Positions 1 through 11,371 of a stretch of DNA of 64,000 nucleotides are shown here, one piece after another. A model generated the notes under the pieces. The model searched no databases, was not told where the DNA came from, and was given only the letters and a program-made list of their open reading frames with translations. The stretch is taken from assembly GCA_963281255.1 (NCBI GenBank), contig OY725494.1, positions 1,129,934-1,193,933 on the forward strand. Direction: 5' to 3'. Position 1 is the first letter of the stretch. Each line of letters begins with the position of its first letter. Source of the DNA: Aphrocallistes beatrix (taxonomy: Eukaryota; Porifera; Hexactinellida; Sceptrulophora; Aphrocallistidae). The translations under genes and the position numbers were made by a program.

Positions 1-2101
1 CATCTTGCGAACGCCTTAATAAGATCAGAGCAGCTAAGCAGAAGAGGCAGTATGATAAGAAAGTTAATGAAAAGAGGCAAGTTATTTTTCTCAGTTATTG
101 AGTAAGCACATTAGTAAGTTAACTCTAACAATATAGTAGTACGTACAATCGAAACCGGTTTTTTCTTACTCTGTATTTATAGTTTCAAACAGTAAGAAAG
201 AAACCGATGGAAATTAATATAAATTTCGATTTTTTTACTTCATAAATAGTAAGAAATACTGTATGATGTTTGTTATAGTGTACTACTGAACATATAGGTG
301 TAACATTAAGGAAGGGGATAAAATCCTATTTACAAACATCCCCAAATTGAAAAAGATGCCGAATACTAAAAGCCAGTCCAAGTTTTTGGGGCCTTTTACA
401 GCATCCAAAATTACTGACAGCCACGCTATTATTTCAAAAGAGGAACTGAAATCTAAGAAGGATAAGAAAGTACCTATCCACATTACCCAACTCTATCACG
501 AGCGTCAGGATAATTCTGGCAAAATTACTCTGGGAAAAAGAAAATCAGTTGCGAAAATTGATAGTGATGAGGTCAAAAGATCGAAGTCTTCACACGTATG
601 TTCTATTTTTGAATGAATTGCGTGATCATGGCTATCGTATTGATCTCTCTGTTTTCTAGACCCCACACATTGAATTTGGATTTACAAGTGTAGCAATTCA
701 TCATCATCTAGCCAACCTCAAGGTTATTTGACCAGTTTTGTAATAATGATATCATGCTATGCTTGCATCCTTTTCCATGACTTGCTTCTCGCAAGAACTC
801 TGACGTACATACAAGGAATGCATTCTTCTATCGAGATCAGCGCTTGTTATTTTCATTATAATCATAGACAAAATATTTACATTAACTTATTGTATTTCAA
901 CTGGTAAAACACTTTCTTTATTTCTAGATTATTCTAAGGGAGAATGTGAGCAAGGGCACTTTCCTGACGCCATTGCACGAAGACCTGCATAAGAAACTCA
1001 ATCGATTTCAGTTCCGAATATCTTCATTTTTAAATTTCTTAAAGACTCGGATGAGGATCAGATGGTAAGTAATTATCAACACTAAGACCCATTGATTTTA
1101 AATACTCGACTAATAATTCCAATTTAGAAGCAGGAGATCAGAGAAACTGTATTGAGCTGGACTACAGAACTATATCCAGAATATGGAGATATCTTGGCTG
1201 CAGAATACTCTGAGAAAGTTCTATATGGAGTTGTGAGTTTCGTTTTTAAATTTTAATATAATATGGTTAATAATAAAATGTTTATATTTTCTTATAAAAA
1301 ATCAATCTACTGCTGAACTTACGAATGCTCTTTTTGGTAGTTTACTTAATTAGTCAGTCGAGACTTGTTTCATGCCCTTAGATTTATTTATTGTAATATA
1401 TTATCATTTAGGCTGTCCAATTTCTGAGCGCTGCTCTTTGGGAATCGTTCTCAGATAATTCGACTCTCATTAGTCCCAAAATATCTAGTGTGATCCCAAA
1501 AATCAGCGTCCTTTCTGAAAAGTGGCTAAGAGAGAAATGTGCAATATTTGGGCTGAAATTCAACTCTCTAATTCGGCAACCCGGTAACCTCACAGGTCAG
1601 TTACTTTCGCGCTACCAGCCATGGGAGACCGAGACTATCGTAGGCGATGGAAATTGTTTATACCGATGCTTAGCAAAAGTCTTGACTGGGGAAGAAGACA
1701 GCCATCCTCAAGTACGTAAAATCATCTCTCATTTCATCGCTTGCGAAGGTACTACAAGACTTGCTTGGTACTTTAAACAGAAACAAGTAACCCCGTGCGA
1801 CTACCTATTAACCGAAAATCCCAGTTATCTTGATGGAATTTGGGGAAGTGACGTAGAGATCATGGCAGCGTCTGCTATCTTTAATGCAGATATATACGTA
1901 GCCAATAGCTTCAATCAAGGAACCTCGCTTACTCGAGTTGTGAGATGGAACCTGCTCAGAGCCACTACCAATCCGGAGGCATCCATCTACATTCAACATT
2001 TTAACCTCCACTACGAACCCGTCATTTCAATGATTAACTCCATTACCCCTTCCTATGGGAACATATCCAGTGATGATGTTCAGATCCTCGACTCTGAATA
2101 G
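1..2101 (+). CDS. Multi-exon gene: integrase C-terminal region joined to an OTU-like cysteine protease domain (5' partial)
   Basis: A chain of exons keeps one frame by my splice model: ..76, 298-595, 660-687, 928-945, 1012-1064, 1128-1232, 1412-2101. The first junction would be a GC-AG intron (GAG|GCAAGT); others use GTATGT, GTGTAG, GTGAGC, GTAAGT and GTGAGT donors. Exons 1-2 encode the basic tail of a retroviral-type integrase: RAAKQKRQYDKK, then KEGDKILF, then GPFTASKI...KKVPIHITQLYH. This is the SH3-like C-terminal domain seen after the catalytic core in Ty3/gypsy-like integrases. The last exon carries an OTU fold: GDGNCLYRCL with the catalytic Asp/Cys, W-G-S-DVEIMAAS in the middle, and a terminal LHYEPV with the catalytic His. 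OTU proteins are mostly deubiquitinases. The catalytic core of the integrase lies off the left edge. The small middle exons (660-1064) are the uncertain part. It could be a domesticated gene or a retroelement polyprotein with introns. Confidence 0.6.
1412..2101 (+). CDS. OTU domain exon (terminal exon of the integrase-OTU gene)
   Basis: This open exon follows a good acceptor (ttatcatttag) and runs 229 codons to TAG. The OTU domain starts about 70 residues in, with GDGNCLYRCL, an 'LTGEEDSHPQVRKII' helix, WGSDVEIMA, and a final H in LHYEPV, matching the Asp-Cys-His layout of OTU proteases. Codon use looks constrained and there is no internal stop. About 65 residues precede the domain (SAALWESF...LSEKWLREKCAIFG) with no recognised fold. 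The 2102-2620 stretch after the stop has no further exon that I can see. Confidence 0.8.
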   Translation, partial: AVQFLSAALWESFSDNSTLISPKISSVIPKISVLSEKWLREKCAIFGLKFNSLIRQPGNLTGQLLSRYQPWETETIVGDGNCLYRCLAKVLTGEEDSHPQVRKIISHFIACEGTTRLAWYFKQKQVTPCDYLLTENPSYLDGIWGSDVEIMAASAIFNADIYVANSFNQGTSLTRVVRWNLLRATTNPEASIYIQHFNLHYEPVISMINSITPSYGNISSDDVQILDSE

Positions 2102-2630
2102 CTTTTACAACAAAATACGACTATTAAGTACAGACTCAGTGTTTACAAACGAACGATACTATACAGACTTTGTGTTTACATATAGACGGACCTAGCTGGC
2201 AACTAGCCAGCCTGATGAGTCTTAGATAGACGAAAGGTCTTCCTGAAGATAAAATTAGCGAATGTATCTATAAAGACACCATGACACAGCGGAACAGTCT
2301 CCTACACCTTAACACCATAATTATAACCCGATTATCGCATGTGATGTGATGTGTATCATCATGGAATTATTTAACGATGTACTTTATTTTACAGTAACAT
2401 ATTATTTCATCTACTAATATTACTAGTAATTATAATCAATGTGTGTTTGTATGCGGAGGAAAACAATATTTTGTGCAGGTATTCCTGAATGTATTTCAAT
2501 TATCGATCATCATATTCACTTCAATAAATTACATATATCGCGACACAGGAATAGAATAGAATACTTGTATATATACTATTTAAATATTCCTTGAAAATGA
2601 GTGGTGGTTTAAATTAAATTTTGTTTCAAT
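2102..2630. other. Gene-free stretch after the OTU gene
   Basis: AT-rich sequence with no open frame, repeat or terminal inverted repeat that I recognise. It presumably holds the 3' UTR of the upstream gene; an AATAAA lies at 2523. Confidence 0.4.
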
Positions 2631-2637
2631 AACGGAA

Positions 2638-3195
2638 ACGACTGAACATTCTACGGGTAGCATGTATCATAGATTCTAATGGAAATGTCTGAAAATTCTA
2701 CGGGTAGCATGTATCATAGATTCTAATGGAAATGTCTGAAAATTCTACGGGTAGCATGTATCATAGATTCTAATGGAAATGTCTGAAAATTCTACGGGTA
2801 GCATGTATGATAGAATCTAATGGAAATGTCTGAAAATTCTACGGGTAGCTATGTACATATAATAGAATCTAATGGAAATGTCTGAAAATTCTACGGGTAG
2901 CTATGTATCATAGATTCTAATGGAAATGTCTGAAAATTCTACGGGTAGCATGTATGATAGAATCTAATGGAAATGTCTGAAAATTCTACGGGTAGCTATG
3001 TATAATAGAATCTAATGGAAATGTCTGAAAATTCTACGGGTAGCTATGTATCATAGATTCTAATGGAAATGTCTGAAAATTCTACGGGTAGCATGGATGA
3101 TAGAATCTAATGGAAATGTCTGAAAATTCTACGGGTAGCTATGTATAATAGAATCTAATGGAAATGTCTGAAAATTCTACGGGTAGCTATGTAGT
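2638..3195. repeat. Minisatellite, about 12 units of 47-50 bp
   Basis: Tandem copies of a unit containing TCTGAAAATTCTACGGGTAG followed by a TGTATCATAGATTC or TATAATAGAATC variant and TAATGGAAATG. Two main variants alternate, with 'gcatgtatcatagat' and 'gctatgtataatagaat' forms, which suggests amplification of a higher-order pair. A decayed tail (ctgagaattctac, ctgaaaattctatgcg) continues to about 3345. Confidence 0.9.
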
Positions 3196-3381
3196 ATACT
3201 GATAACTTAATCAATATAAATGTATGAACCTCCAGTACAAAAATCCATAGTATGCATAAGCATGTCTGAGAATTCTACAGCAAAGTTGAATCCATGGTTT
3301 CATAATACAGTGTCTGAAAATTCTATGCGTCTGAAAATTCTACGCAACAGGACTTATTTATATACAGTAGGCTATAATATA

Positions 3382-3940
3382 TCCTTACTATTATAACTCG
3401 ATTAATCCTTACTATTAAAACTAGATTAATGTTTGTTGTTTGTATATATATATGTAACGAATTGATTGAAGAAACTGCCAGGTACAGATTATAATTTTTG
3501 CATGTGGGAATCTTTTGGCTATGGCTCCACTAAGTTCTGAGCTCAGAGCAAAATGTCGACTCATCATGGAATTATGACGTCATTGTCACTTTTTTTAAAG
3601 TTAAGCAATACGGTTAATCGAACATAACTCAGCCATTATATGAGATAGAAGCCTGAAATATTAAAAGAATCTGTAAACTAACATACTTCACATATGATGC
3701 AACTATCATCAAAAATGATGCCTCATCACTTTGTTATGACGTCATCATTACACAACAAAAATTTTAAAAATGATAAATTTGGTGATTTTTCGTGCGATAT
3801 CGATTATAACAGTAGGACAGACGTATTTAGAGATGTTATTTCCCTTATAATTAATCAATGTGACCCCAGGAGCCCAAAGAGCGCCTCCGGCGGACACAGT
3901 GTCCGCCAGCGGCGCAGCGCAAGTAAGCGAAGCACGCTTG
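3382..3940 (+). mobile_element. Non-autonomous Helitron, near full length (copy H1)
   Basis: Starts TCCTTACTATTATAAC after an A, the typical Helitron 5' TC end, then a short duplicated start, a (TA) run, CTGTAACGAATTGATTGAAG-like body and a G+C-rich 3' end. The 3' end stacks hairpins (GGACAC/GTGTCC, GCGCAGCGC, and AAGCACGCTT) and stops in CTTG followed by T. There are no terminal inverted repeats and no target duplication; the A/T target fits Helitron insertion. The body is shared by at least ten other copies in this window. It has no helicase gene, so it depends on an autonomous partner. Confidence 0.7.
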
Positions 3941-4461
3941 TGTATATGGTGTGTATATATATATATATATCTGTAACGAATTGATTGAAGAAACTGCCAG
4001 GCACAGAAAGCTGATTTTTGGCATGTGTGAGTCTTTTGGCTATGGCTCCACGAATTTTGAGCTTATACGAAAATGTCGACTTATCATGGAATTATGACGT
4101 CATTATCACATTTTTAAAAGTTAAGCAATACAGTTATTCGAGCATAACTCAGCCATTATAGGGGATAGAAGGCTAAAATTTTAATAGAATATGTACACCA
4201 ACATACCTCACATATGATGCAACTATCATAAAAAATGATGGCTCATTACTTTGTTATGACATCATCATTACGCATCAAAAATTTTAAAATTGACAAATTT
4301 GGTGATTTTTCGAGTGATATCGGTTTTTATAGTAGGACAGACATATTTAGAGATGCTATCTCCCCTATAATTAACCAATTTGACCCAGGCGACCGAAGGG
4401 AGCCTCTGGCGGACACAAAGTGTCCGTAAGTCGCGCTGCACATGCACGCGCAGCGCGCTTG
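3941..4461 (+). mobile_element. Helitron copy H2, joined head-to-tail to H1
   Basis: Same body as the upstream copy, beginning in the TATATA run directly after the CTTG of H1 and ending in GCGCGCTTG|T. The TCCTTACTATTA start is missing, so it is a tandem, 5'-shortened copy. Tandem arrays of this kind are known for rolling-circle elements. Confidence 0.7.
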
Positions 4462-4679
4462 TTCGCTATTAAATGGAATTACATGAATGTCTAGCAATTG
4501 CAGTTTTCAAAATATGACGTCAACTGAGCAAAATATGTTTTCATAGCAACGCTGGAATGTAGCCCTATTCCATGAACAAATTCCAAATTTTTTGCATCAA
4601 CACATTCACACTCAATTCTATGCGAAAATAATATAATAGAAACAATTAGCAGTGCCCTTAAACGGCCACTGAAAATCAC

Positions 4680-4874
4680 TAACTTTGCTCCAAATATAAC
4701 CTATTGCGCGATCACGTAATGATTACTCTAAATTTTAACAAACGAAACATATTTATATATTTTCTGCGACATTAATGATTTTAGGCAGATCATGTATTAG
4801 TTCAACCATCTTTGACCGCATTCCTGGTTCATTTATGAGGTTAGATTGCAGGCCTTATATACAGAGGGCTATGG
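4680..4874. mobile_element. Solo right arm of a P-like foldback element
   Basis: Ends AGGCCTTATATACAGAGGGCTATG and matches, arm for arm, the right side of the foldback element at 14936-16004 (subterminal 'aaattttaacaa', 'gattttaggc', 'tgtattagttcaacca', 'gcattcctggt'). No left arm is present, so this is a deletion remnant. Confidence 0.5.
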
Positions 4875-5785
4875 TCGGACTAAATTTCAGATTTTTATCA
4901 AATATTAGTCCTCCTAAATTAACTTTACAACTAATGTGAATAACTCAAAGGGAGCATATGGAAACGAAAATTGATTTTTTACACAATGAATTATGATTAT
5001 AAACAGGAAAATACAAAAAAGTTCGCAAACATACATTTTTTTAAATTCATAGTTCCGGTTTGCTTCCGGAGTAGGTTTCAATTCATTTTCACTAATAAAA
5101 AGAACTCGAAACTTAATTTACTCTTGTTTTTCTAATTCTCCATATGTAAAAACATAAGTATAGCAGTTTATGAAAGAGTTGGGTTTAATATTTTTAGTTA
5201 TTTGAGTTTAATATGGGATGGCGATTTTACCATACCGTAAACTGGGGTGACTTGTCCCACAATAGCAATTTTAATAAAACAATCGAGCTTCGCTTGCTTG
5301 CGCTTCGCGGCTAGCGGACACAAAGTGTCCGCCGGAGGCTCCCTTCGGTCGCCTGGGGTCACATTAGTTAATTATAAGGGAGATATCATCTCTAAATATG
5401 TCTGTCCTATTGTGATAATCGATATCACTCGAAAGATCACCAAATTTATCAATTGTAAAATTTTTGATGCGTAATGATGACGTCATAACAAGTGATGAGT
5501 CATCATTTTTTGATGATAGTTGTATCATTTGTGAGGTATGTTAGTATACATAATCTATTAAAGTTTCAGCCTTCTATCTCCTATAATGACTGAGTTATGC
5601 TCGAATAACTCTGTTGCTTAACTTTGAAAAATGTGACAATGACGTCATAAATCCATGATGAGTCAACATTTTCGTCTGAGCTCAGAACTTACTGGAGCCA
5701 TAGCCAAAAGACTCCCACATGCCAAAAATTAGCTTTCTATAACCTGCAGTTTCTTCAATCAATTCGTCACAGATATACGTATATA

Positions 5786-5970
5786 CAGTCGACTCCGCTT
5801 AATAGGGCCACTGTTTAATCGGGTCAGCCGCTTAATCGGGCCACTTTTGGCAGGACCGGAATAGCTCTCACACATAGAAACTAATACAAAATATTTTCGG
5901 TTAATAGGGTCCTCCGCTTAATCGGGGCAAAATGTCCTCTGACCGATGTGGTCCTATTAAGCGGAGTCGA

Positions 5971-5973
<3 letters not shown>
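5786..5973. mobile_element. pogo/Tigger-like MITE, 188 bp
   Basis: Perfect terminal inverted repeats CAGTCGACTCCGCTTAAT, flanked by TA. The motif 'cgcttaat(a/c)ggg' recurs four or more times at subterminal positions, as in Tigger-type ends. No coding capacity. Confidence 0.8.

Positions 5974-6040
<67 letters not shown>
5974..6040. repeat. (TA)n microsatellite inside Helitron H3
   Basis: About 33 TA dinucleotides, the internal TA run of the Helitron, expanded between two MITE insertions. Confidence 0.95.
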
Positions 6041-6042
<2 letters not shown>

Positions 6043-6044
6043 TA

Positions 6045-6717
6045 GGGTGCTCCAAATTTCAAAGTTTGAATCTTAAAATGCACACTCTTCAAATGGTTTA
6101 CCTTGATTACCAAGTATTCACCATAAAATTTTCATGCAATTTGGAGATGGTTTAGTGGTTGCGGAAGGTAGCCTTCCCCTCGTGCTAATTTATAATGGGA
6201 TATGTCCGGGTTGAGGCCAGAAGTTGTAAAAAGCCTACTTCTGTCATTTGAATATATTAGTAGCTTGATTTTTGTGATATTTGAGGGTGGTTTTATATCA
6301 GCTAATAATACATTTTAATAACCTAAAATCTACCGGTTCCGAGATATTGGTGATAACTGTTGGGACCAGCCTTCATACTTGAAATTATGAATGGTCCCAG
6401 CTGTTTTCATCAATATCTCGGAACCGGTAGATTTTAGGTTATTAAAATGTATTATTAGCTGATATAAAACCACCCTCAAATATTACAAAAATCAAGCTAC
6501 TAGTTTATTTAAATGTCAGAAGCACGCTTTTTACAACTTCTGGCCTCAACCCGGGCATATCCCATTATAAATTAGCACGAGGGGGAGGCTACCTTGCGAA
6601 ACCACTAAACCATCTTCAAATTCATGAAAATTTTATGGTAAATACTTGGTGATCAAGGTAAACTATTTGAAGAGTGTGCATCATAAGATTCAAACTTTGG
6701 AATTTCTTGGAGCACCC
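6045..6717. mobile_element. Long palindromic (foldback) MITE with GGGTGCTCC ends
   Basis: Two arms of about 330 bp read as near-perfect inverted repeats around a centre at 6365-6405 (gggaccagcctt / aatggtccca). Ends GGGTGCTCCAAA, next to TA on both sides, suggest a mariner-type element. Further copies lie at 29470-30034 and 34494-34637. Confidence 0.75.
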
Positions 6718-7313
6718 TAATATACATATATACACATTAATCGAGTTTTAATAGTAAGGATATACTCAAACTTATGAATCAATGTAATCACATTGATAAT
6801 ATGTTGAATGAAACTCTCAATATATCCACAGGTATTTAAACCGCAATATTTCTAAATTAAGTATTTTTTATTAAAATTGCAATGGTGGGACAAAGTCACC
6901 TCTTAGGGCCAAAGTCGCCTCAGTTTACGGTACTGAAAATCCTTGGTCAAACAGCAAAAATTCAAAATTTTATGATTTCATAAGTCAAAAACCACATTAC
7001 CGATTGATCTGAAATTTTCACAAAAGTAAAGACGTATTAGTGGCTTGTCGCCCGGAAAGACAAATCAGTTGATGGTGGTGAAATGGCTGGTTGATTTGAC
7101 ATGGAATTCCCTGCAGATCTTTAATTTAGATAAAATTTAGAAATGTTGTATTGCTAGGCATACCGGCATGAATCAAATTTATTCATCTAATGATGTTATT
7201 TAAATTGAAGCAATATTATCAAATAGAATGAAGAACAAAACAAGTTAGATGCTAATCTCTATGTAATGTAATGTCATAAGTGTTGATACTTCAAAGTTAA
7301 ATAGACTACAAGC

Positions 7314-7432
7314 GCGCTTTGCTTGCTTACGCTGCGCATCAGGCAGACACTCCCTTCGGTCGCCTGGGGTCACATTGATTAATTATAGGGGGATAACATC
7401 TCTAAATACGTCTGTCCTACTCAGGGCTGGTC
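7314..7432 (-). mobile_element. Helitron 3' fragment (H4)
   Basis: Carries the GC-rich 3' end (CAAGCGCGCTTTGCTTGC on plus) and the body up to 'gtctgtcctact', where hAT-like sequence starts. The remainder is missing. Confidence 0.6.
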
Positions 7433-8035
7433 CTTAAGTCGGGTTCTAAATCCGCCGCCCTAGGCAAATTTGAAGCCGTGCCGCCCTCCAAATTTTCGAA
7501 TACATGTCCTAAAAATAATATTTTGAAAAAAGACTAAATGAAGTGTAGGTAGTAAAGTTATAACAGTAATCTAAGTATCAAAATCTACTTTTCTAGCTTT
7601 AGTTTTAGCAAACTCAGTCACTAGTTTCTTAAGATCTAGCTTTTGAGCTATCCTATATTAGTCGTTGAGAACTCACTTTTAGCTCAAAATAAGAATTTTT
7701 CAATAGGTGTGAAAATATGTATATATCAATATTTAATAGCTCATAAAATATTCACATTATTTCTTTCAAAGTGCGAAAATCGGAATCTACATATTAAAAT
7801 ATCCTATATTAGCCGTTGAGAACTGGCTTTTAGCTCAAAATAAAACTTTTTTTAAAAGGTGTGAAAATATGTATATATCAATATGTTAATAACTCATAAA
7901 TTATTCATGTTATTACTTTCAAAGCGCGAAAATCAGACATGGTGAAATACCCTACATTAGTCGTTGAGATCTTGCTTATATCTTTAAACAAAGCTATGCA
8001 GTGGAGGTGTTAAAATATGAATCTATACTTATAAA
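7433..8035. mobile_element. hAT-like fragment (CAGGGCTGGTCC start) with three internal repeats
   Basis: Begins CAGGGCTGGTCCTTAAG directly at the Helitron break, a hAT-type end. Three imperfect copies of a ~150-bp unit follow (cgttgagaactggcttttag ... gtgaaaatatgtatatatca at about 7620-7790, 7795-7940 and 7950-8025). The unit resembles one inside the complete hAT element at 12981-14118. No right end was found. Confidence 0.45.
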
Positions 8036-8164
8036 AACCGGAAGTGATGAGTATTGCGAAAAATGTTGACGGTGCACATCTACATCATAAAGAGATCCTA
8101 CATGCAAAATTTGGTAAAAGTCGGACTATTAGATTTCGCAGCAGCGCGCGTACGGACATACATA

Positions 8165-8488
8165 CAATAGAACGTCAGTTATCCGAACTTCAGTTATCCG
8201 AACACTTCAGTTATTCGAATCCCTTGGTTGACCAAACTACAATATACTGAATTTATAAATGATGCATCCTTGAGTTGAGAATTGAAAGTACTACCCTGCC
8301 ATCATTTTATATACTATAAATGATACGTACATAGATCAATATGTATTTTATCCATATTCATCATTATGACTAATTAGTACCACTGACCAACTTTTCTATG
8401 TAATTACATTACAACTTCAGTTATCCGAACATTTCAGTTATCCGAACCCCCTCGGTCCCGACCCGTTCGGATAACTGACGTCCTACTG
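8165..8488. mobile_element. pogo-like MITE with GTCAGTTATCCGAAC ends
   Basis: Ends CAATAGAACGTCAGTTATCC and, inverted, CAGTAGGACGTCAGTTATCC lie next to TA. 'cagttatccgaac' is repeated three times on the left and twice on the right. Confidence 0.7.
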
Positions 8489-8506
8489 TACATACACATA
8501 CATACA

Positions 8507-8540
<34 letters not shown>

Positions 8541-8545
8541 CATAC
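8489..8545. repeat. (CATA)n microsatellite
   Basis: About 12 CATA units directly beside the MITE end. Confidence 0.9.
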
Positions 8546-9260
8546 ATCCTATGACGACTCTAACGTTTTAAAATATACATTATGTTCAATTATTGTTCAC
8601 AAATAACAACATTGCAATAGATTTAATTACCGATCTAAATTTCACAAATCTTTCTTGGAATATATCTTCGAAATACTATATACATGCCATTGACGCAAAT
8701 ATTATTTTGTGTTCAAGTTCATAATCTAGGGCTTCAAGTAAAAGAGTAGAATTTAGCTATAGCGATAAATCAATTGAAAGCTGCGGGACCCCATTGAGGA
8801 CTTTCAACCCTCCACAGACCCCAGAAGGGGACTGTAACCCCCATCAAAAATATGTTGGTTGGTTCGTCCCCCCCTCAGGGAAAACCCTGGCGGCATAATC
8901 AGAATATGTATAGAAATTTACTAAGAAATGTGGACTACTTCCAAAATAGTCTAATTAAAAAATAGCCTACATGATTCTGGTTAAAAAACAGTCTCCTGAA
9001 ATAAATGACCTGATCGATAGGTCACAGTGAGCGATTGTAAAAATAGCCGCGGGCTGGGGTTTGTCGAACTCTGGGTGTAGTGGACACATACAAATTAATT
9101 AAACAATGTGAAAAATAAAATGTTTTTATAGATACTAAATAAGTTAGCAATCATAATATTTAAAAAACTAGAAGAATATATAACCAGAAATTACACTAAA
9201 ATTTTCGAATCCATTCTACAGGAAATATAGCATATCAAATATAAAACTGGATTTAACAAT

Positions 9261-9745
9261 TTAAAAAGTATATTTTTCAATGCATATGGCAATAGACATT
9301 CCTCCACCAGCACAAATTGCTGCCACACCTTTGTAAGCATCAAGTTTACCAATTAGACGATATATTAGTGTTACTAGAATTCTACAGCCACTAGCACCAA
9401 CGGGATGTCCTAATGCAATAGCGCCACCAGTTATGTTTAGTTTGTCCAAATCAATGTTTAATTCATTAGCACATGCAAGTGTTGTTGCTGCAAATGCTTC
9501 ATTAATTTCCCATAAATCAACATCATCAATATTCCAGTTGGCTCTCTTTAAAGCTTGTTTTATGGCATGAATGGGAGCAATACCCATTATCCCTGGATCG
9601 CAGCTTGATTGGCCAGTAGAAATAATCTTCGCTAATGGGGGATTAGAACTTAGAGACTCTGAGTCATAGGAATCCATTTTCAAAATGCTTTCCAATTTAG
9701 AAATGAGAACACAGGCGGCTCCATCATTTATAGAACTGGCATTCC
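9261..9745 (-). CDS. ACAT2: Acetyl-CoA acetyltransferase (thiolase), C-terminal exon
   Basis: Encodes residues 253-413 of the thiolase whose first exon is at 52345-53101. The acceptor is CCAATTTTTTAG-like (rc of 9746-9757: ccaatttttag) and leaves phase 1, so the split Gly codon completes to 'TPG-NASSINDGAA', the conserved thiolase junction. Active-site motifs are complete: NEAFAA (Asn334), GGAIALGHPVGASG (His366) and CAGGGM (Cys397). The enzyme joins two acetyl-CoA to acetoacetyl-CoA, the first step of the mevalonate/isoprenoid route, or cleaves the product. The end (IEKYTF) has no peroxisomal SKL signal. No frameshift or stop is present in an area otherwise full of broken genes, which argues for selection. 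Confidence 0.92.
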
Positions 9746-9759
9746 CTAAAAATTGGATA

Positions 9760-10560
9760 TGGAAAATTATATCTTTTGTTTAAAGAAAAGTACAAAAATG
9801 AGTATAGATAAAGTACAATTATTAAGTGGGCTCAAATTTTCTTACACATAAGGATAAAATATACAAATGATTGCTTATAATTAATTCATTTGCTTCTTCC
9901 GTATAATAGTAGATACACTCAGCATATGGGGAATTCCAGGTCAATTCATCTAGTCAACACCAACATCAACCGATTTGCCTGAAAGTTGGTGAAGCACAAG
10001 CACTTAACTAGTCAATTAATTTTTGAAAGTTTCGAATCGTTTGGTCACGCCGTTTTGTAATTATTACGTCACCAAAATGAAATTTTGGACTCTCATTTAG
10101 TGTTTCTGTGAAATTCTAAACTCTGAAACACTTCTAAATTAATCATAAATTAATCATGTCAGTAAATTAATCATGTCAGTAAATTAATCATGACTAAATT
10201 AATCATGTCAGTAGTTTAAAATGTGTAGAATTCAAAAGTCGTGGTCCCAATATGATTTGAATGCAATTTCGGTCACAAAAATGGAACTGAAAATAACACT
10301 TGAAATCAAACCGGAACTATGAGATAGCATTCGGGGATGCTTTGAGAAGTTAAATTTTAGTGATTAAATATATTGTTTTGAAGCATTTTACTATATTGAA
10401 ATTCCAGATACTCCCCAAAATTTCTCCATGAGTTATGCAAATCTATTACATATCCTACGACAACAGAGAGGTGCCTAAATTTAAAATCAATAAAAATTGC
10501 TATGTATAACCGATGTATAGACAGAAAATGTATTATCAATGTATAGTATATCCACCTTAA
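9760..10560. other. No recognisable gene; short AATTAATCATG repeats
   Basis: AT-rich intronic sequence. The only structure I see is four short tandem copies of 'taaattaatcatgtcag' at 10135-10210. Confidence 0.4.
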
Positions 10561-10563
10561 ATA

Positions 10564-10999
10564 CAGTGGATATCGGTTATAAGAACACCGGTTAAAAGAA
10601 CAGGTCGGTTATAAGAATCATTTATTTGGGAACGGATTTTTTTCTATGCATTGCTATTTAAACAGATCCGGTTATAAGAACATCTAATATCGGTTATAAG
10701 AACATTCTATCAATAATTTCTAAACTATTAGTAGCCAAGTTCTCATTTCTTTGCTGTATGTAGTATTGTAGGTTGTGTACGTGTAAAGTATAGTTATACT
10801 CAACATATGGTACGTATGTACTAAATCAACCAATACATATATTCCTTAACCGATAAAAAGAACAAAATATGTTCTTATAACCGACAATAGATGTTCTTAT
10901 ACTGATAAAAAGAACAAAATGTTCTTATAACCGACAATATATGTTCTTATACCGATAAAAAGAACAAAATATGTTCTTATAACCGACAATATATGTTCT
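10564..10999. mobile_element. pogo-like MITE, right end truncated
   Basis: Starts CAGTGGATATCGGTTATAAG after TA. The motif 'cggttataagaac' occurs repeatedly on the left and its inverse 'gttcttataaccga' in three tandem copies on the right (about 10850-10998). The expected final CCACTG is lost where the Tc1-like sequence begins. Confidence 0.6.
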
Positions 11000-11003
11000 G
11001 TCT

Positions 11004-11345
11004 GATTTCAGATTCGAAATCTACACATTCGAATTAATCATAGTTGAACAATTATAAATTACTCAACTCAATGAATAATCTTATCAGTCTGAGCCACCAT
11101 GGGGCATTCATTATCATCATGTATAATCGTTAAATGGGCGTATGTGGCTATTAGGTGTCATTGATAGACAATTACAAAAAATTAGGAATTAATGATCGAG
11201 TATAAAAATTCAAATGTGACTAATTCGAATGTGTATTGTTCAAATATGGACTCTGATTAGCTGTGTCCCATACCGTTTAGAAGTAATCATCTTCATGAAT
11301 AGTCCCTTTTTAGCACAATATGTATATAAATAATGAAGTTTTCAA
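11004..11345. mobile_element. Partial copy of the Tc1-like MITE at 11412-11884
   Basis: Shares the internal part of the downstream element (ctgatttcagattcgaaatc to 'catgaatagtccc'), roughly 80 % alike by eye, but lacks both ends. Confidence 0.6.
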
Positions 11346-11371
11346 ATACTTCTGCCCCCTTGGTGTATAGA

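Larger units (their letters stand above)
5280..6760 (-). mobile_element. Helitron copy H3 carrying two nested MITEs
   Basis: On the minus strand it starts TCCTTACTATTAAAAC (rc of 6760) and ends near 5280 in the hairpin-rich GC end, here decayed to AAGCTCGATTG|T. The body runs CTGTGACGAATTGATTGAAG to GACCCCAGGCGACCGAAGG. Its internal TA run has been entered twice by TA-targeting MITEs (5786-5973 and 6045-6717). Confidence 0.7.
5235..6930. mobile_element. TA-flanked MITE (CCGTAAACTGGGG ends) interrupted by a Helitron
   Basis: Ends CCGTAAACTGGGGTGACTTG and CAGTTTACGG are inverted repeats flanked by TA, and the shared arm continues through 'GTCCCAC' and 'tgcaattttaataaaa'. Mariner/Tc-type target use is inferred from the TA. 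About 1.5 kb of its present length is the nested Helitron at 5280-6760. Confidence 0.65.

Noticed and set aside
2638..3195. CRISPR array
   Set aside because: The units are contiguous with no unique spacers and the DNA is eukaryotic; it is a minisatellite.
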